Shown here: piece by piece, positions 34,354 to 46,277 of the stretch
Numbering within the stretch: position 1 is the stretch's first letter
How the letters are laid out: the number at the start of each line of letters is the position of its first letter
From: Posidonia oceanica
Lineage: Eukaryota; Streptophyta; Magnoliopsida; Alismatales; Posidoniaceae
Direction: 5' to 3'
Length of the DNA: 64,000 bases
NCBI GenBank assembly: GCA_037176725.1
Contig: JAZBRS010000020.1
Span: 97,854,501 to 97,918,500 of the forward strand
Position numbers and translations under genes: made by a program
Notes under the pieces: model-generated
Databases searched by the model: none
What the model saw: only the letters and a program-made list of their open reading frames with translations
What the model was told of the DNA's origin: nothing

Positions 34354-37300
34354 ATTTCCTTTTTTCGTTTGGGCCAGGCTCAGCCCACCAGCTTCTCCCC
34401 CCTTTTTCTTTTCTTGCTTTCTCTCCTCCTTTCCTTCCCTCCTTCTTTCTTTTCCTTCCTTATTTATTTCTTTCTTTCTTTTCTTTTTCTTCCTATTCCT
34501 CCAGCCCAGCCTAGCATTTTTTTCTTTTGTTTTTCTTTTTCTCGTGGGCCTGGTCCACCTTTCTCCTTTCCTTTTTCTCTCTGATTTTTCTCTCCAGCCC
34601 ACAAGCCTTCCTCCCTTCTTCCTCCTTCTCACACCTGCTTCAAATTCTGCAACACTCCACCCCCTGCACACACAGCCCCTCATAGCCTCTACTCCACGCC
34701 GCACAGCCGCCGACACGCCTCCTCGGCACCCACTCACTGTCCGGAGACATCCACACCATCGTCCGGCTGTGGCGTCTCACAGAACCACCTCGTGCACCTC
34801 TACAGCCACTGCCTGACCTACAACCCATCCCCTTTCCCTCCTGCATGCCCCATGCCCACTCAATTGCCTGCACAGACCAAAACCCAATCCTCTCCAATGC
34901 ACAAGGGTCGGCAATTCAGAAGCACAGCACGCATAGCACCTTCCCAAAGCAAAATCCCCTTCTTCTTCCTCTCCAGCATAGTAGCTTCCCCACTTCATCC
35001 CAAGCATCCCAGCCACCCGCAGCCCTTCGCACGACCACCATCTTCTTTCTTGCATCCCCACGATCCTAGAACCCGCTTCACAGTAGCCCAGAGAGCCACC
35101 TAGCCGGAGAGAGGCAGCACAGTCAGCAGTCAACCCAAAATCTGCATTCCCTGCCAGTGCAGCGTAGACTCCTTCGGGATAGCTCCGGACCTCCACCAGG
35201 ACGCCAGGAGCTGCCTCTGATCGCCGTGTGCCTCCGTCGACCTCTGCAGCGCCGCAGTGAGCTCCGTCCACTCTGTCAGAGGCAGCTCGACGTTGCTAGC
35301 ACGTGCTGGCCATCGTCATAGGTAACCAACTGCACTCTCAAGCTCCATGCATGTCTACGAAGCTTTCTAAATCGTTAGGAGTAAGTTTAGAGGCCTAGCC
35401 TAGGAAATCAGCTCCGCCGCTATAGTGTCGTCTTCCCCGATGAGCACTGAGCTCCGCCGCTGCGCACCGTGCGTTCCATGCCTCCTCCACCGCTCCGGAG
35501 CCTCCCCCGAGCTTCGCCAGGACTTCCCCGATCTGCTCCACCCCCGTGCGACCGCCGCCGCAGCCCCATGCACCTCCTCCGCCTCTGCAACCGCCGGAGT
35601 CTTCCGCCGAGTTCGACCTGGCGCTCCGCACCTCCCCAGGCCTCCGGATCTTCCCCAAACCATCGCCGGACCTCCAGGAAGCTGGTCCAACGCTGCCTGG
35701 CCCTTTCCATAGGCCCCAGCTCCTGTCTCGTCCTCCTCCTCCTCTACAGTAGCCGCCGAGGTCGCTCGACCGCCTCCGCCACCGTAGCGCCTCCACATCA
35801 GCACCCTGAGCTTTGCCTGAGCACCAGGAAGCTTGCCTAGTAGCCTCCGTGCATTGCAGTAGCCCTCCGCGCCTCCTCCGCCTCTGGCTTCCTCTGCTGA
35901 AAACCAGTTAGGCCGGTAGGGCGCACCAGCAACCGCTGATCGCCGCCGAAGCCACCGGCGCCTCTGGACGGACCGACTCCTGCATCCCCGGGCCTCAGGC
36001 CAGCCTCCCGCGCACCGCTCCGCCACCGCGTAGCCCTTCTTCCCCGGCGAAGGTGTTGCAATTTCGAGAGACACTGTAGCACTGTAGCTACATATGATTT
36101 TGATTTTATTTTGGTTCGGTGCATTAGATTAAAATGCTGCAATTTATTTTATTTGCTTTTGGGTCCTGTTGTGGTTTGAAATTCATTTAAATTTGGATTT
36201 AAATCTTATTGCATTGCAGTTTGGTCCAGCACTTATTTTAATTGCATGCAGGTCCTTCGTATATTCATTTAAAATCACTAAAATGTTAGTTTAAAGCATG
36301 CATTGCATTTAGGTCCATAGGTTTGTTTTTATTGCATTCCAGTCCTGTGCCAGTTGATCAGTTCATTTAAATGGCATATTTACCATATTGCATTGCATTC
36401 TTTAATCTGTGTTATATTTTATTTGCATGTAAGTCCTCTGTTTGTTTAGCATATTATTTAAATGGCATATTTACCATATTGCATTGCATCTTTAATTCTG
36501 TGTTATATTTTATTTGCATGTAAGTCCTCTATTTGCATATCAGTTCATTTAAATAGCATGTTTACCATATTGCATTGCATTTTTAATCATGCATTTTAGT
36601 CTAGAGTATGCATTCACAGCATTTAAAAATCATATTTTACCTTATTGCATTGCATTTTTTGCCCTGCCTTTTGTTTTATCTGCATATCAGTCATGCTCAG
36701 TTGCAGATTTCATTTAAAGCATGTTTTAAAACTATATTGCATTGCAGAAAAACCCATAAAAATGTTTTAATTTTTATTAGCCCATTTTGCTTTGAATCAT
36801 TCATTTAAATCATGTTTTAAACTATATGGCATTGCTGTTTAGTCCAAAATCATGTTTTAATTGCAAATCAATCCCCAGAGCATTCATCCATGGCATTTAA
36901 ATCTAGTTTTTATCTTATTGCATTGCAGAAAGGTCCTAGAACTTGTTTTATTTGCATTTAAGTCCTTTTTGCATACATGCATCATTTAAATGGCATTTTA
37001 AACCATATTGCATTGCATTAAAGCCCAACTGTTGTTGCAAATTGCATGTCAGTCCATATTTGCCAACTTTTGCATGTTTGCACACTTCCTTTGCATTGCA
37101 CTTAGGCCCTGCATGTTTTTGAAAACTGCATGTAAGTCCATTTCTTGCATTATTGCATGCACATCTTTCAATTAATGCTGCATCCTGCCATGTTTGCCTG
37201 TTGCATTGCTACATTACCATTTTTGCATGCATGTATCATGTTGTATTTGCATTTTGCCATGTTTAGCCATAGGACCCTATAGTTTTCTAAAATTGCACAT

Positions 37301-38684
37301 AGGTCCCTGCATTTGCATTTTTGCATGCATAGCATCCCCATGGCATTGCATATAGTTCCCATGCATCTATTTAGGCATTGTTAGTCTCCTAACATGTAAG
37401 ACACCTTGCATTTGCACACACTTAGGGTTAATTTTGCACTTAGATCCCCGTTTATCCCAGTTTTGCTGGCCCTTGAGCCATCTGATTGGTTTTCTGAATA
37501 ACTTTTGATCGGACTGTTGGATATTCGCAATCTAACTATCCAGGTTTTCTGGTTGAATGATCTTTCATTTAAACCAGAGTTATCTCAGATTAAGTCTCAG
37601 ATTCTCAAGATAAGCCCATCTGAAGCACTGCATAGCATTCATTGCCTTGTCATTTGCATTGCATGCATTGTTTTCGCATTCTGTCTTCTCATGCATGTAG
37701 ATTAGGTTTTGCCACACCCGCTTTTGCTTTTCCTTTGCATGTTGCTTGCATTTGCATCGTTTTACGCACCAGCATTAATTTTCTCTTGCATTTGCATCGT
37801 TTTGTGTGTCTACATTCGTTTTCTCTTGCATTTGCATCGTTTTACGTGCCCGCATTCATTTTCGCTGGCATTCGCACTGTTTTACATGCCCGCATTCATT
37901 TCCACTCGCATTTGCATCGTTTTACGTGCCTGCACCTGTTTTCTTTGTATACTGCTTGCATTCGTACCGTTTTGTGTGCCAGCATTTGCTTTCTTTCTCT
38001 TATCGCCTGCATTCGCAGCGTTTTTCGTGCCAGCTTTCGTTTTCCCCTGCATGTCGCTTGCATTGCATTGTTTGCATTAGGGCAATGATGTTTACTGCCT
38101 AGGAGTTCTCACGAACCAGGACTTGCCTGCTCGGAACACTAGCAGCGTTGCTGAGCACATAGCTTGCACGTTTAATTCCCTGCACGCATATTAGCACTTA
38201 GAGCACACATTAGAGCATGCATTCAGACATCCATTGCATTTAGGCATTAGGCAAGCATCTTCCTGCATTTGCGAGCGAGATAGCCTAAGAAAGACCAATT
38301 CTCGGACGTATCATGGGTGCCTAACACCTTCCCCGTGCGTAACAGGAGTCCTTGCCCTTTCTCTTGGCCCGCAATGACCATTTCCTTCATCCTAGGCACG
38401 AGTCATAGCATAGCATGGCATTGCATTGCATCACATCTCTTTGCATCCTCTTTGCATCCGGTTCTGCATGTCTTTTCATGCATTTCCCTCGATTGTCCTT
38501 GTCTCCTCACTTAATAGACATGGTGGCGACTCTGATTTGTCTTATCATTTCTTTTCCTCTTTTTGCCAGTGTTTCCGAGTTAAGTTTCCTTCCTCGGATT
38601 CCGTCGCATATAGTGAACCTAATGTTGGTCGGTGCACGCGAGCTTTGGCATCGTGCATGAACGATTCGATATTTCGAGATTACT
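34354..38684 (+). mobile_element. LTR 'Y', Tat-type, plus orientation, 5' end missing
   Basis: It ends CGAGATTACTACA, the terminus of this LTR group, and contains the shared core (GGTGCCTAACACC) and TGGCGACTCTG (38524-38534). The region 36100-37400 is a series of TTTGCATTGCA and AGGTCC words, also seen inverted at 62400-62900. GC-rich ORFs at 35400-36070 are open by composition only. No TG start is found at the left; it is joined abruptly to X2. On the right it touches the Copia gag fragment. Confidence 0.75.
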
Positions 38685-38685
38685 A

Positions 38686-38842
38686 CAACACCAACACAAG
38701 AAAGTCATCTTCTCCATGGGTTTACTAAAATGGTGGGCAATATTGAAAGAGGTAGGAAGGGTAGGTGAATTGGTAGGAGAAGATTCGGCATAGGAGCTAG
38801 TGGAAGGAGGAGTGTTGGGGGGGACCATGACTGCTGATACCA
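38686..38842 (-). pseudogene. Copia gag start and primer-binding site fragment
   Basis: On the minus strand TGGTATCAGCAG (plus 38831-38842) abuts the LTR and resembles the initiator tRNA-Met site TGGTATCAGAGC. The next ATG opens a short reading (MVPPNTPPSTSSYAESSPT, later SFNIAHHFSKPMEKMTFLCW) of the type seen at Copia Gag N-termini. It is cut off by LTR Y after about 50 codons. Confidence 0.6.
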
Positions 38843-38964
38843 TGTTGAAATAGGAGAAAATGTACTGTGCTCAATACCTCAGCCACTGCCATGCATTCCT
38901 TTAAATAGGAGAAGTACAAGGATATAAATGGAATAGTACATGAGGAGGAAACCTCTAGAACATA
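38843..38964 (-). repeat. Copia right LTR, first part
   Basis: It starts TGTTGAAATAGGAG and is interrupted by the 19-kb element after ACATA (38960-38964). The second part is 58061-58109, ending ATTCCAACA. The two pieces add to about 171 bp. Confidence 0.85.
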
Positions 38965-41900
38965 TGTAGTAATCCAGAATTCTGATCGTCCATGCACGAT
39001 ACCAAAGCTCGCGTGCACCGATCAAAATAGGCTCACTATATGCGGTAGGATCCGAGGGAAGAAGCTCGACTCCGAAACGCTGGCAAAAGAAAAGGAAAGA
39101 AATGATAAGACAAAATCGAAGTCGCCACCAGGTCTATTGAATTGGAAGACAGGGAAAATCGAGGGTAAAGAACGAAAAAACATGCAAAATCGGATGCGAA
39201 GAGGGGGCAGAGGGATGCAATGCATTGCTAAGCTATGCTACGCTATGACTCATGCCTAGGATAAAGAAAAGGTCGATGCGAGCCAAGAGAAAGGGCAAGG
39301 ACTCCTGTTACGCATGGGGAAGGTGTTAGGCACCCCGATATGTCCGAGAGTCGGTCTTTCTTAGGCAATCTCGCCCTAATGCAGGGAAATGATAGCCTAA
39401 TGCCTAAATGCCATGAATGTCTACCTGCTATGTATGGGAAATAAACGTGCTATCTATGTACTCAGCAACGCTGCTAGTGTTCTAAACTGGGCGGACCTTG
39501 GTTCGTGAGAACTTCTAGGCAGTAAGCATCATAGCCCTAATGCAGATGCAGGCGATAAAACAAAGCTGCGGGGAAACCAAGCAATGCAAACGACATGCAA
39601 GCGATAAAGCAAAGCAAGTGCGGAAAATGATGCGAAATGCGGAAAGCGATGTAAGGCACGGAAAACGATGCAAGGCATGGAAAACGATGCAAAAGTAAGG
39701 TGCAAAACTAAAACAGGGATTAGGCAGCATGCATGGGTGTAGCAGTAGGCATAAGAAGCAATAAAACGTAGAAAATGGCGAACAAAGCAAAATCAGCATT
39801 TTAAAATGGCTATCAGCCAACTGCAAGCGTTGGACGCTGGCAGTAGCGGCGTCCAATGTTGGATGCTGCTGCTACTGGCATCCAACAACTGTTGGAGGCA
39901 AACAGCATGCTGTATTGAGAAAACGATGCATTCTAGCTATATGGATGCAGTACAGGTGCAAAAATACAGCTAAATGGGTGCATGACATGCAAGACTAACC
40001 TAACAAAGGATTAGAGGAGGAATCAGAGCAAGGGGCAAGCTAGGATCTAGGATCAAAGAAAGCAGGATGTTGGACGCTCGTAGGCATGGCGTCCAACATT
40101 AGACACCAGAGGGACAGGCGTCTAACACAGGCCAGAAGACAGCAAGACAAGAAAACATACAAAAGACAAATAAAAATAGGGATCATGCATTTGGGCTATT
40201 GGAGATAAGCATAGGGCAGACATGCAAGCATGGGATCACACAAAAAACCAAGAACTTACCAACTGCAGCATGTACCAGGCCAGAGGCACAACCAGAATGT
40301 TGGACACGAGCTAGGCCGGTGTCCAATGTTGGACGCCTGCACCAGCAGCGTACAATGCCCTGGGAGGCACAAACACACAAGAAACTTGCATAAAATTAGC
40401 AAATGATCTATGAAAGCTGAAGAACAATTGCTATTGAGGTTGGACATGCATGTAAACACAAAAGCCATTCAAAGAAACAGATCAGAACATCATGCAAGCT
40501 AACAGAAGCCAAGCAGATGGACTGCGGCGTTAGACGTTGGAGGCAGCAGCGTCCAACTTTGGACGTTGAAGCCCCTGGCGTCCAACGGCAGCAGGATGCA
40601 TACTTATCTGTGCTAAGAGGGAGCTCAGCTCTAAACCCCACCTATATGCATGCAAACTACTTAAGGCATGCCAGAGCAAAAGAAACATCCACAGCAGGCA
40701 TTTAATCCAAGAGAACAAGTAAAAGGGAAAGCATGCATAAGAGTAAATAGGTAAAGAACTTATAGAAAATAGCATGCAACTTAAGAAGGAGAAGAAAGCT
40801 TAAACATGGTTGCCACGGAGGCCAGGTATCTCTAAGCATACACAGGTCATGCATATACATAAAAAAGAAGCAAGGTGTAAGCATGGCAGCAAGCTACAGC
40901 TAACAGAGGTGTTGGACGCCAGGTGAATCAGCGTCCAACGTTGGACGCGGCTCACCTAGGCGTCCAACGCAGGCAAATGGCAGAATGAACTTAGAGCATG
41001 CAAAGACGATTCAAGCAAGCATGGAACAAGCAAATAGGCATGGCATAGCATCAGAGGACATGCAAGGAAGACATACAGCATGGATTTACAAAATAACAAG
41101 CAGTGGTAAGACATGGAAAGCATTAGAACAAAAGCAAAGGAAAGCAGGGTGTTGGATGCTGGCCTATGCTGCATCCAACGTTGGACGCACCAGCTGGTGC
41201 GTCCAACACATTGAACTTCCTTTTGGCCACAAATCGTGGCCAAAAGGATTTAAAACTTCGTGAAAGGGCATGGACACAAGCTACCTAGCATGCATGAGTC
41301 TAGGGGATGGAAAACCTACCTTTTGGCGGCCTGGAACGGCGATTCCACCTTGGTCACCGATGCTGCAGATGTCGTGGTAGAGGCTACTCTGGTGAGCTCG
41401 CACGGGCTGCTGGAAGCACTAGAAGGGTCTACGAAAGGTCGAGGACGGAGATGGGAGTTCACTCTACGCTCTGGAGATGGCGAATTCTCTCTAGGCTTTG
41501 TGTGGTGAGTGCTGGAAGGAGGCGAAGTTGCTGTTTTGTTGCAAAGGGGCATGGGTTCATGTGCATGCAGTCAAGGTTGTAGGCGGAATTCAGGTGGTTG
41601 CAGGCGATGGCAGAGGCTCTTGAGTGTGGGGAAGCCATGAGGAATGTTAGCAAGGGGCATGGGAGCTGTTAGAGGGCCAACGAAGTCGCGGCAATGGCAG
41701 GTGTGGGCGGCGGAAGTCAGCAGGTGGCAGTGAGGGCGGAGAGAGTGGATTTGGTGCTGATATGGAGAAGATGGCTAGTAACTTGGCCTTGGAAGGTAGT
41801 GGATGGCGTGGAGTGTGGGAGGGGATGGGTAGTAAGTGTGGGGAGGCAGTGGAGTGGACGGGCGGTGAGCAGAAGGGGGCGGAGCAGTCGCTGCTGCAAC

Positions 41901-42181
41901 CGAGCCGTTGGACGCGGAAGTCGAAGGCGTCCAACGTTGGACGCTGCCTATGCTAGCGTACAACATGCTCAGTTGGCAAAAGCTGCAAATGGGCTTGGGC
42001 CTAGAATGGTTTAAAAAAATTGCAAAGAAGTCTTAGGTCAAGGCTTGGAAGTTTGGATAAAGTTTTAGGCTTGGTTTTGGGTTGGAAAATGGGTTAGGAA
42101 AAAGGAGCGCCATTCCAGAGTCCACACGAGCCTGCGAGAGAAAACAACCAACTTCTAGGCTGTCAGAATGGGGTGTCTACA
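38965..42181 (-). repeat. 3' LTR of the 19-kb element
   Basis: 3217 bp from TGTAGTAATCC to GGGGTGTCTACA. It aligns with solo LTR C. It carries the GGTGTTAGGCACC core, the primer-site-like CGAAGTCGCCA (39117-39127) and seven compound palindromes (39826-41965). ORFs within it are not credible genes. Confidence 0.92.
39826..41210. repeat. compound palindromes in the 3' LTR
   Basis: Blocks start near 39826, 40066, 40297, 40523, 40909 and 41147, mostly 226-240 bp apart with one 386-bp gap; another lies at 41903-41965. Block 40911-40968 is a near-perfect 58-bp inverted repeat made of GTTGGACGCC, AGGTGA and GCGTCCAAC words. 41180-41207 is a perfect 28-bp palindrome. Confidence 0.85.
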
Positions 42182-42194
42182 GATGCCCCTCCCT
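42182..42194 (-). promoter_or_regulatory. polypurine tract of the 19-kb element
   Basis: Minus strand AGGGAGGGGCATC directly precedes the 3' LTR start TGTAGACACCCC. The neighbouring CCCTGAGC (42191-42198) pairs with GCTCAGGG (42223-42230). Confidence 0.8.
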
Positions 42195-42528
42195 GAGCGA
42201 GGTTAAGCGTAGCGAGACTGCTGCTCAGGGTAGACAAGACACCCTATCTGACGCTGGCAGGAGCACAAATAGCTGTAGGTGTGGGTAATTTATCCGACAG
42301 ATGCACCAGAAATCTTGACTCAGAGCCAAAATGTAGATGCTGATGTAATGCGTGCTAATACAGATGCAATGCTTGCCGATGCAGTTATTTATCGTGCAGT
42401 GCAGTTAGTAAAAGAATGCGATGCTGATGCAAAAAGGATGCAAAGAAAGCTACAGTGCAATGCATGGGTTCGGGGATTAGTCCGAGCTCACAAAAGAAAT
42501 GCCTGACAAGACTGATGGGCTTGGCATC

Positions 42529-44600
42529 CGAGCAGTTAGGACTGCTAGCCCAACAAGCAAAAGGGGTAGACAATTGGACGGCTGTCGATCGAGTAGTTAG
42601 GGCTGCCATCCCACAAAGGAAACAGGAGCAGCTTGTCCTTGTCTGAGGAAACAAGCAAGAAAGGGAAAGGGGGAAGGCAAGCGTGGGCATCGTCTACACG
42701 GAGCGACGCCACACAAGGGCTGATCCTCGCACGAGGATACAGGGTAGGACTCCGAGCATACGGAGTCCGAGAAGAGCTTGTCCTCGCCTGAGGAAGCAAG
42801 CAAGAAAAGAAAGGAGGCAGGCAAGCGTGGGCATCGTCTGCACGGAACGAAGCCACGCAAGGGTTGATCCTCACACGAGAAAACAGGGTAGGACTCTGAG
42901 CATATGGGGTCCGAGAAGAGCTTGTCCTCGCCCGAGGAAGCAAGCAAGAAAAGAAAAGGGGCAGGCAAGCGTGGGCATCGTCCGCACGGAGCGAGGCCAC
43001 GCAAGGGCTGATCCTCGCATGAGGATATAGGGTAGGACTTCGAGCATACGGGGTCCGAGAAGAGCTTATCCTCGCCCGAGGAAGCAAGCGCAGTCTCCGT
43101 GCGGACGGAGACGGCAAAGGCTTGTCCTCACCCGAGGAAGGAAGCGGGGGATTCTGCGTGGATGGACTCCGAAGGAGGCTTGTCCTCGCCCGAGGAAGCA
43201 AGCAGCAGTCTAATCCTCGCCTGAGGAAACAGACAGGAGACTTCGTCCGCATGGAGCGAAGTCACCCAAGGGGGCCTATCCCCGGCCGGGGAAACAAGCG
43301 GGTGGGAAAGAAGAAAGCGGCTTATCCTCGCCCGAGGAAGCAAGCAAGCGGGACCCCGTCTGCACGGAGCGGAGTCACGTAAAAAGGAAAAAGGGCTTGT
43401 CCTTGCCCGAGGAAACAAGCAGGAGAGGAAGAAGAAAGAGGCTTGTCCTCGCCCGAGGAAGCAAGCGAGCAGGACTCCGTCCACACGGAGCGGAGTCACG
43501 CGAAAGGGAAAAAGGCTTGTCCTCACAAAAGGAAGCAAGCAAGAAAGGAGAAAGGCTTGTCCTCGCCCGACGAAGCAAGCAGGAACAGAAAGGGGGAGGA
43601 CAAGCGTGGGCATCGTCTGCACGGAGCGAAGCTACGCAAGGGTTGATCCTCGCACGAGGACACAGGGCAGGACTCCGAGCATACGGGATCCGAGAAGAGC
43701 TTGTCCTCGCCCAAGGAAGCAAGCAAGAAATGGAAAAAGGCTTGTCCTCACCTAAGGAAACAAACAGGAAGGAAAGAAGAAAGAGGCTTGTCCTCGTCCA
43801 AGGAAGCAAGTGAGCAGGACTCCGTCTGCACGGAGCAGAGTCACGAGAAAAGGAAAAAGGTTTGTCCTCGCCTGAGGAAGCAAGCAAGAAAGGAAAAAGG
43901 CTTGTCCTCGCCCGAGGAAGCAAGTAGGAAAAGAAAGGAGGAGGACAAGCGTGGGCATCGTCCGCACGGAGCGAAGCCACGCAAGGGCTGATCCTCGCAT
44001 GAGGATACAGAGTAGGACTCCGAGCATACGGGGTCCGAGAAGAGCTTGTCCTCACCCGAGGAAGCAAGCAGGGTGCGCATACACTTATCCTCGGCCGAGG
44101 AATAAGTGGGCCTGATCCTTGCCCGAGGAAACAGGGAAACTCCATCCGCGTGGAGCTGCGCAAGGCTTGTCCTCACCCAAGGAAGCAAGCGGGTCTGATC
44201 CTCACCGGAGGAAACAAACAGGGGCTCTATCCGCACAGAGTCAAGCAGGGCTTGTCCTCGCCCAAGGAAACAAGCAGGTGGGACTCCATCTGCACGGAGA
44301 GGAGTCGCGCGAAAAGAAAAAAGACTTGTCCTTGCCCGAGGAAGCAAGCAAAAAGGGGAAAAGGGATGTCCTCGCCCGAGGAAGCAAGCAGGTGGGACTC
44401 CGTCCGCACGGAGCGGAGTCGCGCAGAAGGCAAGAAGAAAGAGGCTTGTCCTCGCCTAAGGAAGCAAGCAGGCAGGACCCCGTCCGCACGGAGGGAAGTC
44501 ACGCGAAAAGAAAAAAGTGCCTGTCCTCGCTCGAGGAAACAAGCAGGAAAAGAAAGAGAGAGAGCGATACCAGAGAGCAGCTAAAAAGATGCCCCTGGTA
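42529..44600. repeat. long array of short hairpins, 3' internal region
   Basis: About 25 copies of a ~26-bp hairpin around GCTTGTCCTCGCC / CGAGGAAGCAAGC are interspersed with a second hairpin, CTCCGT-ccgc-ACGGAG. They sit in a higher-order unit of roughly 140-300 bp that also contains GTGGGCATCGTC and GGGTTGATCCTCGCACGAGG. Stem variants stay paired. At the right edge a GATACCAG/CTGGTATC inverted repeat (near 44567-44600) matches the style of element A. Several long minus-strand ORFs (up to 262 aa) run through the array in different frames; they are repeats such as SSGEDKPFS, not genes. Confidence 0.85.
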
Positions 44601-45084
44601 TCAGGGATGATACCAGGGGACAATCGAAGCACCCCTAGCATAAAAAGAAAGGAGAATGTAGACAAAACTAACGCGTTTGCCAAACGAGCAGTTGGGGATG
44701 CCAGCCCAGAGCGATCTGGGCAAAGGCGGCTGCGGCGGTGCATGGGTCTGCAAAGGTTCTTGCGTGCATGTTGACCGCAGGGGGAGCCTTGCTACAACTC
44801 TCTTGCTAAGGCTGCAGATGGCATGGTGCTTGCGGAGGGAACTGTTCTAGATCTCTTACGAGGCTACTTTAGGCTGCTTGCATGGGCTAATGCTCTAAAG
44901 TGCTTGATGCAAGTCCTGCAATATCCTGGCAGGAAGAGATATGCAATAGGCAAGGCATGCAACACAAACAATTGGCGTGAAACGTCTTTGTATTGAGTGA
45001 ATCTCTGGTTACACGCCTCTGGTAGGCCAAAAGGATACAGCATGATTTAAGAAGAGCTATACAAACAAACAACTACACAGATGC
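44601..45084 (-). other. spacer between hairpin array and extra ORF
   Basis: About 480 bp without a recognised feature apart from one decayed GCAGTTGGGGATGC hairpin-like word near 44690. Confidence 0.5.
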
Positions 45085-46277
45085 CTAGTTATGTCGGGCC
45101 TTCTTTGCTTTGTGGGAGTCGGGGAACTGGGGGACGCCAGGAGGAATCTCGTTGAGGGGCCAGAGTCCCTGCACCTCAGCGACATACTCAGAAGTGCATC
45201 CTGAGCCCTTCACAGCTACGATGTCTGTAGACTTGACCCCATGCCGCATTAGGTCTGCTAGCACTGTTGTGGATGCTGTTGTGCTGAGCGGGTAGGTTTG
45301 CATGAGTCTGGACGCAGTGCTATCAATAAAGGCGCCCTGCTGGTAGCCGAACTGCCGCATGACCCGGATAGGGTGGTACTCCACACCCCCGGTGAATCCT
45401 GGCAGTACCACAAGTTGCATGTCGCGAGCGTCGAAGAAGACAGTGAAGGGTTCAGCTGCAGATGGGATGATTCGCCAAGTTACTGCATCATCCGTCAGCT
45501 CAAACAGCTTCTGGTACGCTTTTGATAGTCCTTGCATGACCACTGCTGCAGTATGTTTCAATACCATGCCTCTAAGGGTGCAACAAGTCCATCTCCAGGT
45601 GTGCAGCTAGCCAGATCTGCACAAGTACTCCGTAGCCGAGGAACTGGCGGTAGCGGTGTACAACGTGGTCCAACCTGCGGTATGTTTCTGCAAGGACGAC
45701 TGGTGCCAGGTCGATCTGCCGGGCCACCACTGCAAGTGCAATCTTGGCAATCTCGATTGCAACTGTCATCCTGCCATACGTGAAGATCAGTTCGCCTAGA
45801 AAGCGGGTGACGAATCCCCAGAGCCACTGCTCGTCTCCGAGTTCAGCGCGCCTTTCCATAACTGCATCAAAGTATGCTAGGCGAAGTAGGGGCGTGGGCC
45901 CGCTGGTGCAAATTAATCTTTGCTAGCAGCCTTTGGCAGAGAGCCCAGTCAGCTGGCTTAGGACCGTAGTGTACCCATCACGCCTCATGAAAACTAGAGG
46001 TCCCATGATCTTGGAGAAGCCACAGATCTGGCGCACTTCCTCCAGCGTAGGAGTCAGCTCTGTCCTGCCGAAGCGGAAGACATGATGCGCTGGCTTCTAG
46101 AACCTTGCTGCAGTGCATAGGAGATGCCGGCTTACTTCAACATCTACCACCTTCAAAAGCTTGGACGGAATACCTCAAGTGTGCAGCTTCTCGCGGTCGG
46201 TTTCAGTGAGTTTGCCAACCCACTCTCGCAGGGCATCTGAGCAGTGCATGGGAGTGACCAGAGTAGGATAACTCATT
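45085..46277 (-). pseudogene. extra sense-strand ORF, plant-mobile-domain-like, broken
   Basis: It lies between integrase and 3' LTR, in the element's own sense. Readable parts are 45085-45567 (160 aa: LVVLPGFTGGVEYHPIRVMR, FGYQQGAFIDS, VQGLWPLNEIPPGVPQFPDS) and 45572-45859 (95 aa: QWLWGFVTRFLGELIFTYGR). Further right a reading from ATG 46277 contains WVGKLTETDREKLHT and FGRTELTPTLEEVRQICGF, with stops. The FGRxELTPTLEEV block and the hydrophobic middle resemble plant mobile-domain / DUF7745-type proteins carried by some plant transposons. I am not sure of the exact family. Stops and at least one frame change show it is no longer functional. Confidence 0.6.

Noticed and set aside
35400..36074. 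Minus-strand 224-aa and plus-strand 123-aa ORFs as genes
   Set aside because: Both strands are open in several frames in a GC-rich LTR segment; Arg/Gly/Ala- or Pro-rich products with no domain.
42545..44347. Long minus-strand ORFs (235, 262 and 168 aa) as genes
   Set aside because: They run through the hairpin array in different frames and translate to the same repeated words; openness follows from GC-rich repeats lacking stop codons.
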